Of a DNA stretch of 64,000 bases, positions 37,275 to 46,347 are shown piece by piece. The DNA is from Ensifer adhaerens (GTDB lineage: Bacteria > Pseudomonadota > Alphaproteobacteria > Rhizobiales > Rhizobiaceae). The stretch spans positions 868,001 to 932,000 of the forward strand of contig NZ_LAZS01000006.1 in NCBI RefSeq assembly GCF_002007205.1, given 5' to 3'. The notes beneath the pieces are model-generated. The model had not been told where the DNA came from. It searched no databases and saw only the letters and a list, made by a program, of their open reading frames with translations. Position 1 is the first letter of the stretch. Each line of letters opens with the position of its first letter. A program made the position numbers and the translations under genes.

Positions 37275-38505
37275 GCGCGAGCGCCTGTTCGCGGGCCATG
37301 AAATCGCGCTGACGATCGGTGATGTAGTCGCGCACGATCGGCGCCGCATCGCGCGAGCGCGACAGCTGCATGTGGAAGACGAGCTGGCTGCCGGTGCGGA
37401 ACATCATCTCGGCGCTGATCAGATAGAACTCCCACATGCGGGCAAAGCGCTCGTCGTAGAGGGCGATCACCTTGTCGCGGTTCGCCTCGAAGCGCGCACC
37501 CCAATGGGCAAGCGTCGTCGCGTAGTGCACCCGCAGGAATTCGAGATCGCTGACCCAGAGGCTGTTGCGCTCGACCACCTCGAAGACCTCCGAAAGTGCC
37601 GGCGAGTAGGCGCCCGGGAAGATGTACTTGCGAAGCCACGAGCTCGCCATGCCGGGCGGGCTCATGTGTCCGATCGAATGCAACACGGCCAGGCCATCGT
37701 CGGGCATCAGCGCGTTCAGTTTCTTGAAGAACTCGTCATAGTGGTGGACGCCGACATGTTCGAACATGCCGACCGAGACGATCCGGTCGAACGGCCCGTC
37801 AACGTCGCGATAATCCTTCAGCTCGAAGCGTACCCGGTCCGCCAGGCCCGCCTTGCGCGCCCGTTCGGTGGCAAGCGCCTGCTGCTCCTTGGAAAGGGTC
37901 ACGCCGAGCACCTGAACATCCGCCAGCTGCGCGAGATACATCGCGAGATCACCCCAGCCGCAGCCGATGTCGAGCACCTTCATGCCGGGCTCCAGGCAGA
38001 GCTTGGAGGCAAGCAGCCTCAGCTTGTTGCGCTGCGCCGTCTCGAGCGTCTCGTTCGGCTCGCGAAAATAGGCGCAGGAGTAGAGCATGTTTTCGTCGAG
38101 GAACAGCTTGTAGAACTCGTTGCCGAGATCGTAGTGATGCGCGACGTTCTGCTGCGCCTTGCCCTTGGGATTGGCCTGCTGGCGCTTGCGGAAGCGCATC
38201 TTTACCGCGCGCAGCACCTTCTGGATCGGGTAAGAGCCGAGCGACAGACGGTTGATCGAAAACAGCGTCAGGAAGTCCCGGAGGGTGGAGCCCTCCTCGA
38301 AGCGCATGGTGCCGTCCATATAGGCTTCGCCGGCGGCGAGTTCCGCATTGAAGACGAGACTGCGATAGAGCTTCTTGTCGGTGAGCCGCATCGTCACCTC
38401 GGGACCGGGAGTCCCGGAAAAAACGTGCCTCTTGCCATCGGCATCGATCACCGTCAGGCGACCCTTGCGAATGAACGACTTCATCATATGCGACAATGGG
38501 AACAT
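37264..38505 (-). CDS. cfa: Cyclopropane-fatty-acyl-phospholipid synthase
   Basis: A 413-residue CFA synthase that transfers a methylene group from SAM to unsaturated acyl chains in membrane phospholipids. MKVLDIGCGWGDLAMYLAQL is the SAM site; YSCAYFREPNETLETAQRNK and VSVGMFEHVGVHHYDEFFKK are family blocks, with the E-H-V active site. The N-terminal ~100 residues form the lipid-binding domain. ATG 38505 is preferred to 38550. It could be one of several paralogues, as rhizobia usually carry more than one cfa gene. Confidence 0.92.
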   Translation of the reverse strand: MFPLSHMMKSFIRKGRLTVIDADGKRHVFSGTPGPEVTMRLTDKKLYRSLVFNAELAAGEAYMDGTMRFEEGSTLRDFLTLFSINRLSLGSYPIQKVLRAVKMRFRKRQQANPKGKAQQNVAHHYDLGNEFYKLFLDENMLYSCAYFREPNETLETAQRNKLRLLASKLCLEPGMKVLDIGCGWGDLAMYLAQLADVQVLGVTLSKEQQALATERARKAGLADRVRFELKDYRDVDGPFDRIVSVGMFEHVGVHHYDEFFKKLNALMPDDGLAVLHSIGHMSPPGMASSWLRKYIFPGAYSPALSEVFEVVERNSLWVSDLEFLRVHYATTLAHWGARFEANRDKVIALYDERFARMWEFYLISAEMMFRTGSQLVFHMQLSRSRDAAPIVRDYITDRQRDFMAREQALALTL

Positions 38506-38604
38506 GCAGACCCTCTCGTGACACGCGTCGTAGCGCCGGCATCCTAGCACCCGTTTTTCGAAATGCGCCCCTTAAATTTCTGGTTGCTCATCCAGGTTTC
38601 CGGA

Positions 38605-38642
38605 AACGAAAACGGGGACGGCAGCTTCAGCCACCGTCCCCG
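38605..38642 (-). terminator. Terminator after efp
   Basis: On the minus strand CGGGGACGG and CCGTCCCCG pair as a 9-bp stem with a 12-base loop, followed by TTTTCGTTTCC. It lies 26 bases past the efp stop. Confidence 0.85.
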
Positions 38643-38667
38643 CTCCAATGCGATGTCGGCTTTCGCC

Positions 38668-39237
38668 TCAGTCCTTGGCGCGCTCGACGTAGGAACCGTC
38701 TTCCGTCGCGATGACGACGCGGGTGCCGGCCTGGATGTGCGGCGGAACGAGCGTGCGAACGCCGTTCGACAGAACCGCCGGCTTGTAGGACGACGATGCC
38801 GTCTGGCCCTTGACGACCGGCTCGGTCTCGGTGATTTCGAGGGTCACGTGGCGCGGCAGGTCGATGGCGATCGCCAGGCCTTCGTGGATCGAAAGGATGC
38901 AGGCCATGCCTTCCTGCAGATAGGCCTTCAGGTCGCCGATGTCGTCGGTGGTCATGACCAGCTGGTCGTAGCTTTCCGGGTTCATGAAGTGGAAGCCTTC
39001 GGCATCTTCATAAAGGAAGGTGTGCTCGCGGTCTTCGACGAAGGCGCGCTCGACCTGCTCGGTCGTGCGGTAGCGCTCGGAGACCTTCACGCCGTCGGAA
39101 ATGCGGCGCATGTCGACCTGGGTGACCGGCGTGCCCTTGCCCGGGTGGAAGTTCTGGGCGGTAAGCACGACATAGAGCTTGCCGTCGACGTCGAGAACGT
39201 TGCCCTTACGGACAGATGAAGCGATGACCTTGACCAT
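38668..39237 (-). CDS. efp: Elongation factor P
   Basis: A 189-residue EF-P that rescues ribosomes stalled on polyproline. The loop [10 protein letters not shown] places a lysine at position 34, the residue beta-lysylated in E. coli. KOW-like domain I ([20 protein letters not shown]) and two OB domains ([20 protein letters not shown]; the end [18 protein letters not shown]) are complete. ATG 39237 chosen; the longer frame to 39594 overlaps epmA and is not coding. It is divergent from epmA and epmB, its probable modification enzymes. Confidence 0.97.
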   Translation of the reverse strand: MVKVIASSVRKGNVLDVDGKLYVVLTAQNFHPGKGTPVTQVDMRRISDGVKVSERYRTTEQVERAFVEDREHTFLYEDAEGFHFMNPESYDQLVMTTDDIGDLKAYLQEGMACILSIHEGLAIAIDLPRHVTLEITETEPVVKGQTASSSYKPAVLSNGVRTLVPPHIQAGTRVVIATEDGSYVERAKD

Positions 39238-39397
39238 TAGTCTTCCTTGTAACAGAGGTATGCGCGACACCGCGGGCCGGAAACACTGGCCCTGAAGGAC
39301 GCGGAAAGAAGGATTTCGCGCCGCCACTACCCTAATTTCGCGCAAATAGCCAGCCTGAGCCGGTCTCTGCGCGAAGAAAGCCTGGACTGAACCGACC

Positions 39398-40450
39398 ATG
39401 TCGCATGCCTCACCCTGGTGGACGCCCGACGTCCATGCCGACCGGCGCCCGTTTCTTCTCGGCCGCAACCGGATCCAATCGGCGTTGCGCCGGTTCTTCG
39501 AGACGCGCGATTTCATCGAGGTCGACACGGCGACCCTGCAGATCTCGCCCGGCAACGAAGCGCATCTGCACGCCTTCGCAACGCAGGCCCTCAATCACGA
39601 CGGCTCCGGCCATCCGCTCTATCTGCACACCTCGCCGGAATTTGCCTGCAAGAAGCTGCTGGCCGCAGGCGAAGAGCGCATCGCCTGCTTTGCCCATGTC
39701 TACCGCAACCGCGAGCGCGGGCCGCTGCACCATCCCGAATTCACGATGCTCGAATGGTATCGCGCCGGCGAATGCTACGAGGCGCTGATGCGTGACTGCG
39801 CCGAGATCCTGGCGCTTTCGGCGGAAACGACGGGCACGAAGCAGTTCAGCTACCAGGGACAGGCCTGCGACCCCTTTGCCACGCCGGAACGATTGAGTGT
39901 CGCGGACGCCTTCGCGCGCTTTGCCGGCATCGATCTGCTCGCTTCGATCGCCGCCGATGGCGAAACCGACCGAGAAGCCCTCGCTGCGGCGATTGCCGCC
40001 GCCGGGCTCCGGGTCGCCCATGACGACACCTGGGCCGATCTTTTCAGCCGGGTGCTCGTCGAAAAGGTCGAGCCGCATCTCGGCTTCGGCCGCGCAACGA
40101 TCCTCGATGAATATCCGACAGCGGAGGCGGCGCTGGCGCGTCCCGCCGCGCGCGACCGGCGCGTCGCCGAACGGTTCGAGCTCTATGCCTGCGGCGTTGA
40201 GCTTGCCAATGCCTTTGGCGAGCTGACCGACGCGGCGGAACAACGGCGGCGCTTCGATATGGAAATGGCCGAGAAGGCCCGCGTCTATGGAGAGACCTAT
40301 CCGCTCGACGAGGATTTCCTGGCGGCGCTCGCGATCATGCCCGAAGCGAGCGGCATCGCGCTCGGCTTCGACCGGCTGGTGATGCTCGCAACCAGTGCGT
40401 CGCGCATCGATCAGGTGCTCTGGGCGCCAGTGGCGGAGACACGAGCGTGA
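39398..40450 (+). CDS. epmA: EF-P lysine ligase EpmA (GenX/PoxA/YjeA)
   Basis: A 350-residue class II lysyl-tRNA synthetase paralogue without the anticodon-binding domain. Motif 2 is [20 protein letters not shown] and motif 3 is [17 protein letters not shown]; the adjoining [20 protein letters not shown] is typical of EpmA. It attaches (R)-beta-lysine to Lys34 of EF-P. It is divergent from efp across a 160-base promoter region and overlaps epmB by 4 bases. Confidence 0.95.
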   Translation: MSHASPWWTPDVHADRRPFLLGRNRIQSALRRFFETRDFIEVDTATLQISPGNEAHLHAFATQALNHDGSGHPLYLHTSPEFACKKLLAAGEERIACFAHVYRNRERGPLHHPEFTMLEWYRAGECYEALMRDCAEILALSAETTGTKQFSYQGQACDPFATPERLSVADAFARFAGIDLLASIAADGETDREALAAAIAAAGLRVAHDDTWADLFSRVLVEKVEPHLGFGRATILDEYPTAEAALARPAARDRRVAERFELYACGVELANAFGELTDAAEQRRRFDMEMAEKARVYGETYPLDEDFLAALAIMPEASGIALGFDRLVMLATSASRIDQVLWAPVAETRA

Positions 40451-41499
40451 ACGTGCACCGCCCGATCAAGACCGCGCGCGAGCTGGTGGAAACAGGCCTC
40501 ATCGATGGGGCCAAGGAGGCGGCGGTCGCCGCGGTCGCCGAACGCTATGCGGTTGCGATCAGCCCGGCCATCGCCGGTCTCATCGATCCCAACGACCCCA
40601 ATGACCCGATTGCACGGCAGTTCGTGCCGGATGCCGCCGAGTTGACCCTGCTTCCCGAAGAGCGCGAGGACCCGATCGGCGACAAGCCGCACAGCCCGGT
40701 CACCGGTATCGTGCATCGCTATCCGGACCGGGTGCTCCTGAAGGCCGTGCATGTCTGCCCGGTCTATTGCCGCTTCTGCTTCCGCCGCGAGATGGTCGGG
40801 CCGCAGGGTCTGGGCACGCTGGCACCAGCCGAGCTCGATGCGGCGATCGCCTACATTGCAAGCCATGAGGAGATCTGGGAGGTGATCCTCACCGGCGGCG
40901 ATCCGCTGGTGCTGTCGCCCCGCCGGCTCGCCGAACTCATGGAACGGTTGAAGCCGATCCCGCATGTAAAGATCGTCCGCTTCCACTCCCGCGTGCCCGT
41001 GGTCGAGCCGGCACGCATCGACGCCGACCTGATCGCCGCACTCAAAGCCAGCGGCAAGGCGACCTATGTGGCGCTGCATGCCAACCACCCGCGCGAGCTG
41101 ACGGACGAGGCACGTGCCGCCTCCGCCCGGCTGATCGATGCCGGCATCGTCATGGTCAGCCAATCGGTTCTGTTGAAGGGCGTCAACGACGATGCCGAGG
41201 TCCTTGCCAGCCTGATGCGCGCCTTCGTCGAGACGCGGATCAAGCCCTATTACCTGCATCACCCGGACCTCGCCCCCGGCACCAGCCATTTCCGCCTGTC
41301 GATCGAGGAAGGCCAAGCACTCGTCGCCAACTTGCGCGGCCGGGTCTCGGGTCTCTGCCAGCCGACCTACATCCTCGACATTCCCGGCGGACACGGCAAG
41401 GCGGTGATCAGTGCTGCCACGATCGCGGCCGATGGTGGCGGCTGCTACACGGTCACCGATTTTCGCGGTGGCGAGCACAGCTATCCACCGAAAGCCTGA
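40447..41499 (+). CDS. epmB: EF-P-associated lysine 2,3-aminomutase EpmB, GTG start
   Basis: A 350-residue radical-SAM enzyme. CPVYCRFCF carries the CxxxCxxC cluster motif (Cys104, Cys108, Cys111); ILTGGDPLVLSPRRLAELME binds SAM, and LHHPDLAPGTSHFRLSIEEG holds substrate and PLP contacts of the KamA/YjeK family. It makes beta-lysine for EpmA. Translation starts at GTG 40447 within GTGA, overlapping the epmA stop, so the two are coupled. No EpmC hydroxylase gene is present here. Confidence 0.93.
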   Translation: MNVHRPIKTARELVETGLIDGAKEAAVAAVAERYAVAISPAIAGLIDPNDPNDPIARQFVPDAAELTLLPEEREDPIGDKPHSPVTGIVHRYPDRVLLKAVHVCPVYCRFCFRREMVGPQGLGTLAPAELDAAIAYIASHEEIWEVILTGGDPLVLSPRRLAELMERLKPIPHVKIVRFHSRVPVVEPARIDADLIAALKASGKATYVALHANHPRELTDEARAASARLIDAGIVMVSQSVLLKGVNDDAEVLASLMRAFVETRIKPYYLHHPDLAPGTSHFRLSIEEGQALVANLRGRVSGLCQPTYILDIPGGHGKAVISAATIAADGGGCYTVTDFRGGEHSYPPKA

Positions 41500-41602
41500 T
41501 ACACCCGCGAGAAATCGCGACCGTCCAAATTATTGAAACTTCTTCAAAATATTCCGGTCATGCATTTTTCTTGGCGTCCTGCGAGAAAAATCATGAGAGC
41601 CG

Positions 41603-41629
41603 CGTCACAGCTGTCCGGCGTCAATCGTC
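41603..41629 (+). promoter_or_regulatory. Putative ECF41-type promoter
   Basis: CGTCACA (41603-41609), a 16-base spacer, then CGTC (41626-41629). ECF41 promoters are remembered as TGTCACA-N16/17-CGTC, so only the first base differs. It ends 40 bases before the start of the carboxymuconolactone-decarboxylase-like gene that precedes the ECF41 gene. Confidence 0.65.
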
Positions 41630-41669
41630 AAATGGTCATAAGCAACACGACAACGATGGAGTTGAGACC

Positions 41670-42101
41670 ATGACCGATAGCAAAGCCGTCCGCTACGAAC
41701 AGGAAATCCCGGATGTGCTCGGCGCGCTCGCCGACGTGCACAAGACCATGGACCTGCACGGAATCGACCGGACGATCCACAATCTTGTTCAGCTGCGCGC
41801 CTCGCAGATCAACCGCTGCGGCTTCTGCGTGAAGATGCATACCAAGGAATCCCGCACCGAGGGCGAAAGCAACGAGCGGCTCGACCGCATCATCGTCTGG
41901 GACCAGGTCAACGATTTCACGCCGCGCGAGAAGGCAGCGCTTGCCTGGACCGAAGCGCTGACCGAGCTTGAGCCGCGCACCGATTTTGCGCCGCTGCGCG
42001 CCGAGCTGCGCCAGCACTTCAACGAAAAGGAGATCAGCGTCATCACCGCGACGGTGGCGATGATCAACCTTTGGAACCGCATCCAGATCTCGAGGCACTG
42101 A
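41670..42101 (+). CDS. Carboxymuconolactone decarboxylase/AhpD-family protein (ECF41 partner)
   Basis: A 143-residue all-helical protein. INRCGFCVKMHTKE has Cys50, Cys53 and His57, the CxxCxxxH site of AhpD-type disulfide reductases, so it is probably a peroxidase or redox relay and not a true decarboxylase. The start at 41670 was chosen over ATG 41571, which would run through the promoter. The ECF41 gene begins 1 base after its stop. This pairing is the standard genomic context of ECF41 sigma factors, which drive their own partner gene. Confidence 0.9.
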   Translation: MTDSKAVRYEQEIPDVLGALADVHKTMDLHGIDRTIHNLVQLRASQINRCGFCVKMHTKESRTEGESNERLDRIIVWDQVNDFTPREKAALAWTEALTELEPRTDFAPLRAELRQHFNEKEISVITATVAMINLWNRIQISRH

Positions 42102-42102
42102 C

Positions 42103-42996
42103 ATGAACGACCGGCAGCACATGCAGATCTTCGAGGAGGCGCGCCCGCGCCTTCTCGGCCTTGCCTACCGCATCCTCGGCTCGCGGGCCGATGCCGAAGA
42201 TGCGGTGCAGGACACGTTCCTGAAATGGCAGGAGGTCGACCGCGCGACGATCGACACGCCGGCGGCCTGGCTCACCACGGCCTGCACGCGCCGCTGCCTC
42301 GATCTTTTGAAGGCGGCGCATCGCAAGCGTGTCGACTATATCGGCGCATGGCTGCCCGAGCCGATCCACACGGCAAGCGACGACAACGCGGAAGAAAAGC
42401 TGGCGCTGACCTCGTCGCTGACCACGGCGTTCCTTTTGATGCTCGAGCGGTTGACGCCGAAGGAGCGCGCCGCCTACCTGCTGCACGAGATCTTCGGCCA
42501 GCCCTATGAGGAAGTGGCCGAAACGCTCGACATGCAGGAAACCGCCGCGCGCAAGCTGGTGTCGCGCGCCAAGACCAACATCGGGCTTGAGAAGGCGCGG
42601 CACCAGACGCCACGTGAACGACAGGACGAGCTTCTGTCCGCCTTCCATCAGGCGATCCAAGGCGGCAATGTCACCGGACTTTCGGCCCTGCTTTCGGCCG
42701 ACGTGAAGCTGACGGCCGACGGCGGCGGCAAGGTGGCGACCGTGCTCGGCGTGCTCTCGGGCAAGGAAACGGTGCTCGCCTTCATCATCGACCGGCTCAC
42801 CGAATACTGGGCGCATTACGTCTGGGAAATCGGCGACATCAATGGCGGCCGCGGCATCGTGCTTCGGGACAAGGCGAAAAACGAGATCGCCGCGACGGTC
42901 GCCTTCGGTTATGACGGCGACGGAAACGTCGATGACATCTTCATCATGCGCAACCCGGACAAGCTGACGCATTTCGGCGAGGCTGCGCTCCACTGA
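42103..42996 (+). CDS. ECF41-family sigma factor with C-terminal SnoaL-like regulatory domain
   Basis: A 297-residue sigma factor. Region 2 (residues ~10-75: AYRILGSRADAEDAVQDTFL) and region 4 (~110-165: LTPKERAAYLLHEIFGQPYE) are followed by an NTF2/SnoaL-like domain. WLPEP (83-87), DGGGK (206-210) and NPDKL (284-288) are the signature motifs of ECF41. The C-terminal domain takes the place of an anti-sigma factor, the tail controlling activity in the family. It lies directly behind the AhpD-like gene and behind the ECF41-type promoter. Confidence 0.95.
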   Translation: MNDRQHMQIFEEARPRLLGLAYRILGSRADAEDAVQDTFLKWQEVDRATIDTPAAWLTTACTRRCLDLLKAAHRKRVDYIGAWLPEPIHTASDDNAEEKLALTSSLTTAFLLMLERLTPKERAAYLLHEIFGQPYEEVAETLDMQETAARKLVSRAKTNIGLEKARHQTPRERQDELLSAFHQAIQGGNVTGLSALLSADVKLTADGGGKVATVLGVLSGKETVLAFIIDRLTEYWAHYVWEIGDINGGRGIVLRDKAKNEIAATVAFGYDGDGNVDDIFIMRNPDKLTHFGEAALH

Positions 42997-43086
42997 TACT
43001 CGCGGCATCGCCCCTGCAAACGTGATCTTCCCCACCGGCCAGACCGGTCGCACGTTCGCGGCGATACCGCTGCATGAGGTACTGAC

Positions 43087-44514
43087 ATGCTTGAAAAAAC
43101 ATCCGCTCCCCAGCAGGAAACCGGCTGGCGCGCGCTCTTGACTGGCGGCAACGCCGTGCATTCGCTGGTACTGAGCGGCGGCGTCGCGCTGCACGCGCTC
43201 AACATCTATGTCGTCACGACGATCATGCCGTCGATCGTGCGCGAGATCGGCGGGCTCGAATATTACGCCTGGAGCACGACCGTCTTCGTCGCAGCGTCGA
43301 TCCTCGGTGCAGCGCTCTCGGCCCGGCTACTCGGCGCCGTCGGCGCCGGCGGCGCCTACGCGATCGGGGCGCTCGTCTTCGGCCTGGGCACGCTCCTCTG
43401 CGCCGCGGCCCCCTCGATGACGATGCTGCTTGCCGGCCGAGCGATCCAGGGCTTTGGCGGCGGCCTGCTCTATGCGCTGGCTTATGGCGTGATCCGCCAG
43501 GTCTTCCGGCCGGAACTCTGGACCCGCGCGATCGGCCTGATTTCGGCCACCTGGGGCACGGCGACGCTGGTCGGCCCGGCGATCGGCGGCATGTTCGCCG
43601 AGTTTTCCACCTGGCGCGTCGCCTTCTGGTCGCTCTTGCCGCTGACGGCGCTGCTGGCGACCCTCGCCTTCTCGACCTTGCCGCGCAAGGCTGCAGGCGA
43701 AGGCGCACGCACGCCGCTTCCCTTGGCGCAACTGGCACTGCTCGTCGCCGTCGTGCTCGCACTTTCCATCGCTAGCACGCTGACCACGGCGGCGGAGCAG
43801 GTAGGGTGCGTCGGCGCGGCGATCCTCATGTTCCTGGCGCTGCTCGTCGTCGAGAAGCGGGCGACCGGCAAGCTGCTGCCCTCCGGCAGTTTCACCCCGG
43901 CCTCCCCGCTGGCAGCCCTTTATGCTACGATCACCCTGCTGATGATCGGCCTGCAGCCGGAAATCTATGTGCCGTACCTCCTGCAGGAGCTGCACGGATT
44001 GTCGCCGCTGGTAGCCGGCTACATTGCGGCGCTGATGTCGATCGGCTGGACCGCCGGGTCGATGACCAGCGCCCACTGGCATGGCGAAAGGGCGAAACGG
44101 ACGATCTTTGCCGGTCCGGCTTTCGGCTTCGTCGGCCTGGCGCTGATTGCGCTGTTCATGCCGATGGCAGGATCGGAATTCATGGTGATCGCCGCGCCGC
44201 TCAGCATCGGCATCATGGCGGTCGGCTTCGGCATGGGCTTTGCCTGGCCGCACATCGTGACGGCCGTTTATGAATTTGCGCCGGAGGGCGAAGCGGAGAA
44301 GGCGTCGAGCTCGATTACCACGGTCCAGCTCTTCGCCGCAGCGCTCGGTGCGGCACTGGCCGGACTGACCGCCAATCTTGCCGGCATCGAAACGCCTTCG
44401 ACGGAGGGCGTCGCGATGGCGACCCGCTGGCTCTTCTGGCTGTTCGCGCTGATGCCGGCGCTGGCGGTGCTGACAGCCGGCCGCGTCTGGCGGACGCGAC
44501 GGGCGGCCAAATAG
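43087..44514 (+). CDS. MFS drug/metabolite transporter (DHA2-like)
   Basis: A 475-residue major facilitator with 12-14 helices. IYVVTTIMPSIVREIGGLEY (motif D1), GRAIQGFGGGLLYALAYGVI (motif B region) and TWGTATLVGPAIGGMFAEFS (motif C, antiporter signature) show a drug:H+ antiporter type. It follows the ECF41 gene after 90 bases and could be part of the same regulon. A typical MFS N-terminal loop (motif A) is weak (GALVFGLGTLLC region). Confidence 0.88.
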   Translation: MLEKTSAPQQETGWRALLTGGNAVHSLVLSGGVALHALNIYVVTTIMPSIVREIGGLEYYAWSTTVFVAASILGAALSARLLGAVGAGGAYAIGALVFGLGTLLCAAAPSMTMLLAGRAIQGFGGGLLYALAYGVIRQVFRPELWTRAIGLISATWGTATLVGPAIGGMFAEFSTWRVAFWSLLPLTALLATLAFSTLPRKAAGEGARTPLPLAQLALLVAVVLALSIASTLTTAAEQVGCVGAAILMFLALLVVEKRATGKLLPSGSFTPASPLAALYATITLLMIGLQPEIYVPYLLQELHGLSPLVAGYIAALMSIGWTAGSMTSAHWHGERAKRTIFAGPAFGFVGLALIALFMPMAGSEFMVIAAPLSIGIMAVGFGMGFAWPHIVTAVYEFAPEGEAEKASSSITTVQLFAAALGAALAGLTANLAGIETPSTEGVAMATRWLFWLFALMPALAVLTAGRVWRTRRAAK

Positions 44515-44594
44515 GTGCCATTGCGGGCCGCCCCGGAATGGCGGCCCGCAATGCAAGGCGCGCGGCAGGATGCCGGCGCCCTTTGGAGGAGAGG

Positions 44595-45410
44595 ATGGAA
44601 GCCGAGGCGATCGGCCTTCACGGCGTACAGGAAACCCTGCTGGTCACGCTCCAGGCGAAGGCCGCTGAGAGCGCGTTCCCGGATTCCCTGCTCAACGATC
44701 ACTTTGCCGCCGATCTGATAAGGCGGCTCGCCGGCAGGCCGAAACCGCCTGATGCCGGCCACGACATGACCATCGGCATTGCCGTGCGCGCCCACATGCT
44801 CGACCGCTGGACGCGCGGCTTTATCGGGCGCCACGCGGACGCGATCGTGCTCAACCTCGGCTGCGGTCTCGACACCCGCGTGCTGCGGCTCGACCCACCC
44901 GCGTCCGTCGGCTGGTTCGACGTCGACTTTCCCGATGTGATCGCCCTGCGGCAGCAGCTTTTCCCGGAGCGACCCGGCACCGCCATGATCGCGTCCTCCA
45001 TCACCAAGAGGGACTGGATCGACCTCATCCCCGCCGACCGTCCGGCGATCGTCGTCGCGGAAGGCGTGTTTCCCTATCTTTTCGAACAGGATGTCCGCGA
45101 CCTCTTGCGGCGTTTGACCTCTTGCCTTGCGGGCGGGGAAATCATCTTCGACGCCTACAGCCATCTCGGCATCGAGCTCTTGCGGCTGAGCCCGTCCTTG
45201 CGGGCGACGGGGGCGGAGCTTCGTTGGGGGCTGGAAAACGCGCGAGCGCTCGAACGGGACGTGCCCGGCCTGACCCTGCTCGACGAGATCAGCGAGTATG
45301 ATTCAGGCCAGGTCGCGCGCCTGTCGCCAATGGCACGGATAGCGGCGCATGTCGTCAGCGCCCTGCCGATGCTTCGCCGGATGGGCCGCCTGTTGCGCTA
45401 CGGTTTCTAG
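44595..45410 (+). CDS. SAM-dependent methyltransferase, leucine carboxyl methyltransferase (LCM) family
   Basis: A 271-residue enzyme of the LCM/polyketide O-methyltransferase family. IVLNLGCGLDTRVLRLDPPA binds SAM, VGWFDVDFPDVIALRQQLFP has the acidic ribose ligand, and IVVAEGVFPYLFEQDVRDLL is a family block. GGAGGAGAGG 4 bases before ATG 44595 decides the start over ATG 44538. It ends close to a terminator shared with the convergent OmpA-family gene. Substrate unknown. Confidence 0.85.
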   Translation: MEAEAIGLHGVQETLLVTLQAKAAESAFPDSLLNDHFAADLIRRLAGRPKPPDAGHDMTIGIAVRAHMLDRWTRGFIGRHADAIVLNLGCGLDTRVLRLDPPASVGWFDVDFPDVIALRQQLFPERPGTAMIASSITKRDWIDLIPADRPAIVVAEGVFPYLFEQDVRDLLRRLTSCLAGGEIIFDAYSHLGIELLRLSPSLRATGAELRWGLENARALERDVPGLTLLDEISEYDSGQVARLSPMARIAAHVVSALPMLRRMGRLLRYGF

Positions 45411-45427
45411 ATCGAGGGCCAAGAAAA

Positions 45428-45456
45428 AGGGCCGCGCCTTACGGCGCAGCCCTCTT
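45428..45456. terminator. Bidirectional terminator between the LCM methyltransferase and the OmpA gene
   Basis: GGGCCGCGCC, TTAC, GGCGCAGCCC forms a 10-bp stem with one G-U pair, followed by TCTTATT on one side and AAAAAG on the other. Confidence 0.75.
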
Positions 45457-45481
45457 ATTGCAAACCGTCGATTTTGGCCGA

Positions 45482-46144
45482 TCAGGCCTTGATCGGTGCG
45501 ATCGAGATTTCGACGCGGCGGTTCTGCGCGCGGCCGGCTTCGCTTCCGTTGGATGCGATCGGACGTTCCTTGCCGTAGCCCATGGCCGACATGCGGCGCT
45601 GGTCGACGCCCTGGCCCGCCAGGTAGTTGGCGACCGAAGCGGCGCGGCGCTCGGAGAGGCCCTGGTTGTAGGAGGCGCTGCCGGTCGCATCGGTGTGACC
45701 GTCAACGTCGATCATCGTCTTGTTGAACTTGCGCAGCACGATCGCCACCGAGTTCAGCGTGTCGTAGAAGGCCGGGATCACCTGGTCACGGTCGGTCGCG
45801 AAGGTGATGTTCGACGGCATGTTGAGGATGATGCGGTCGCCGGCGCGGGTGACCGATACGCCGGTGCCCTGGAGCTGGGCGCGCAGTTCGGCTTCCTGGT
45901 TGTCCATGTAGTTGCCGATCAGGCCGCCGCCGAGACCGCCGATCGCGGCGCCGACGAGTGCGGAGTCACGCCGTCCTGCGGCACTGCCGCCAACCAGCAG
46001 ACCGGTTGCCGCGCCGAGGCCTGCGCCGATCAGCGCGCCACCGGCGGTGTTCGACATCTTCTGCTCGCCCGTATAGGGATCGGTGGTGGTGCATCCCGAA
46101 AGATAGATGGCCGCGACAGCCAGAATGGCGCATTTCTTGATCAT
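45482..46144 (-). CDS. OmpA-family lipoprotein (YiaD-like, glycine zipper)
   Basis: A 220-residue lipoprotein. The signal peptide ends in the lipobox LSGC (Cys18). Then comes a glycine-zipper region (GALIGAGLGAATGLLVGG; GAAIGGLGGGLIGN) and an OmpA peptidoglycan-binding domain (FATDRDQVIPAFYDTLNSVA; DGHTDATGSASYNQGLS; NRRVEISI). It probably links outer membrane and peptidoglycan. ATG 46144 chosen so that the lipobox is at its proper place. Confidence 0.92.
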   Translation of the reverse strand: MIKKCAILAVAAIYLSGCTTTDPYTGEQKMSNTAGGALIGAGLGAATGLLVGGSAAGRRDSALVGAAIGGLGGGLIGNYMDNQEAELRAQLQGTGVSVTRAGDRIILNMPSNITFATDRDQVIPAFYDTLNSVAIVLRKFNKTMIDVDGHTDATGSASYNQGLSERRAASVANYLAGQGVDQRRMSAMGYGKERPIASNGSEAGRAQNRRVEISIAPIKA

Positions 46145-46347
46145 GGAATCAGTTGTCCCCATTGGTGCTCGAATTTGCTTCATACTACGGATTGCGGCAG
46201 GAAGATGAAGAGGCGTCCTATTCAGGCCACGGTTTGCCGTCAAATGCCGCTTCGCCCGTGGCGGGCGTGGCGATCAGGGCACACAATAACCGATCCTTCA
46301 CACGCTCTTGATAGGACGGACACCAAAGAAAAGAGAGGCAAGCTCCA

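Noticed and set aside
39238-39594. N-terminal extension of EF-P by over 100 residues
   Set aside because: It overlaps the divergent epmA gene and is not part of any EF-P; the true N-terminus is [10 protein letters not shown].
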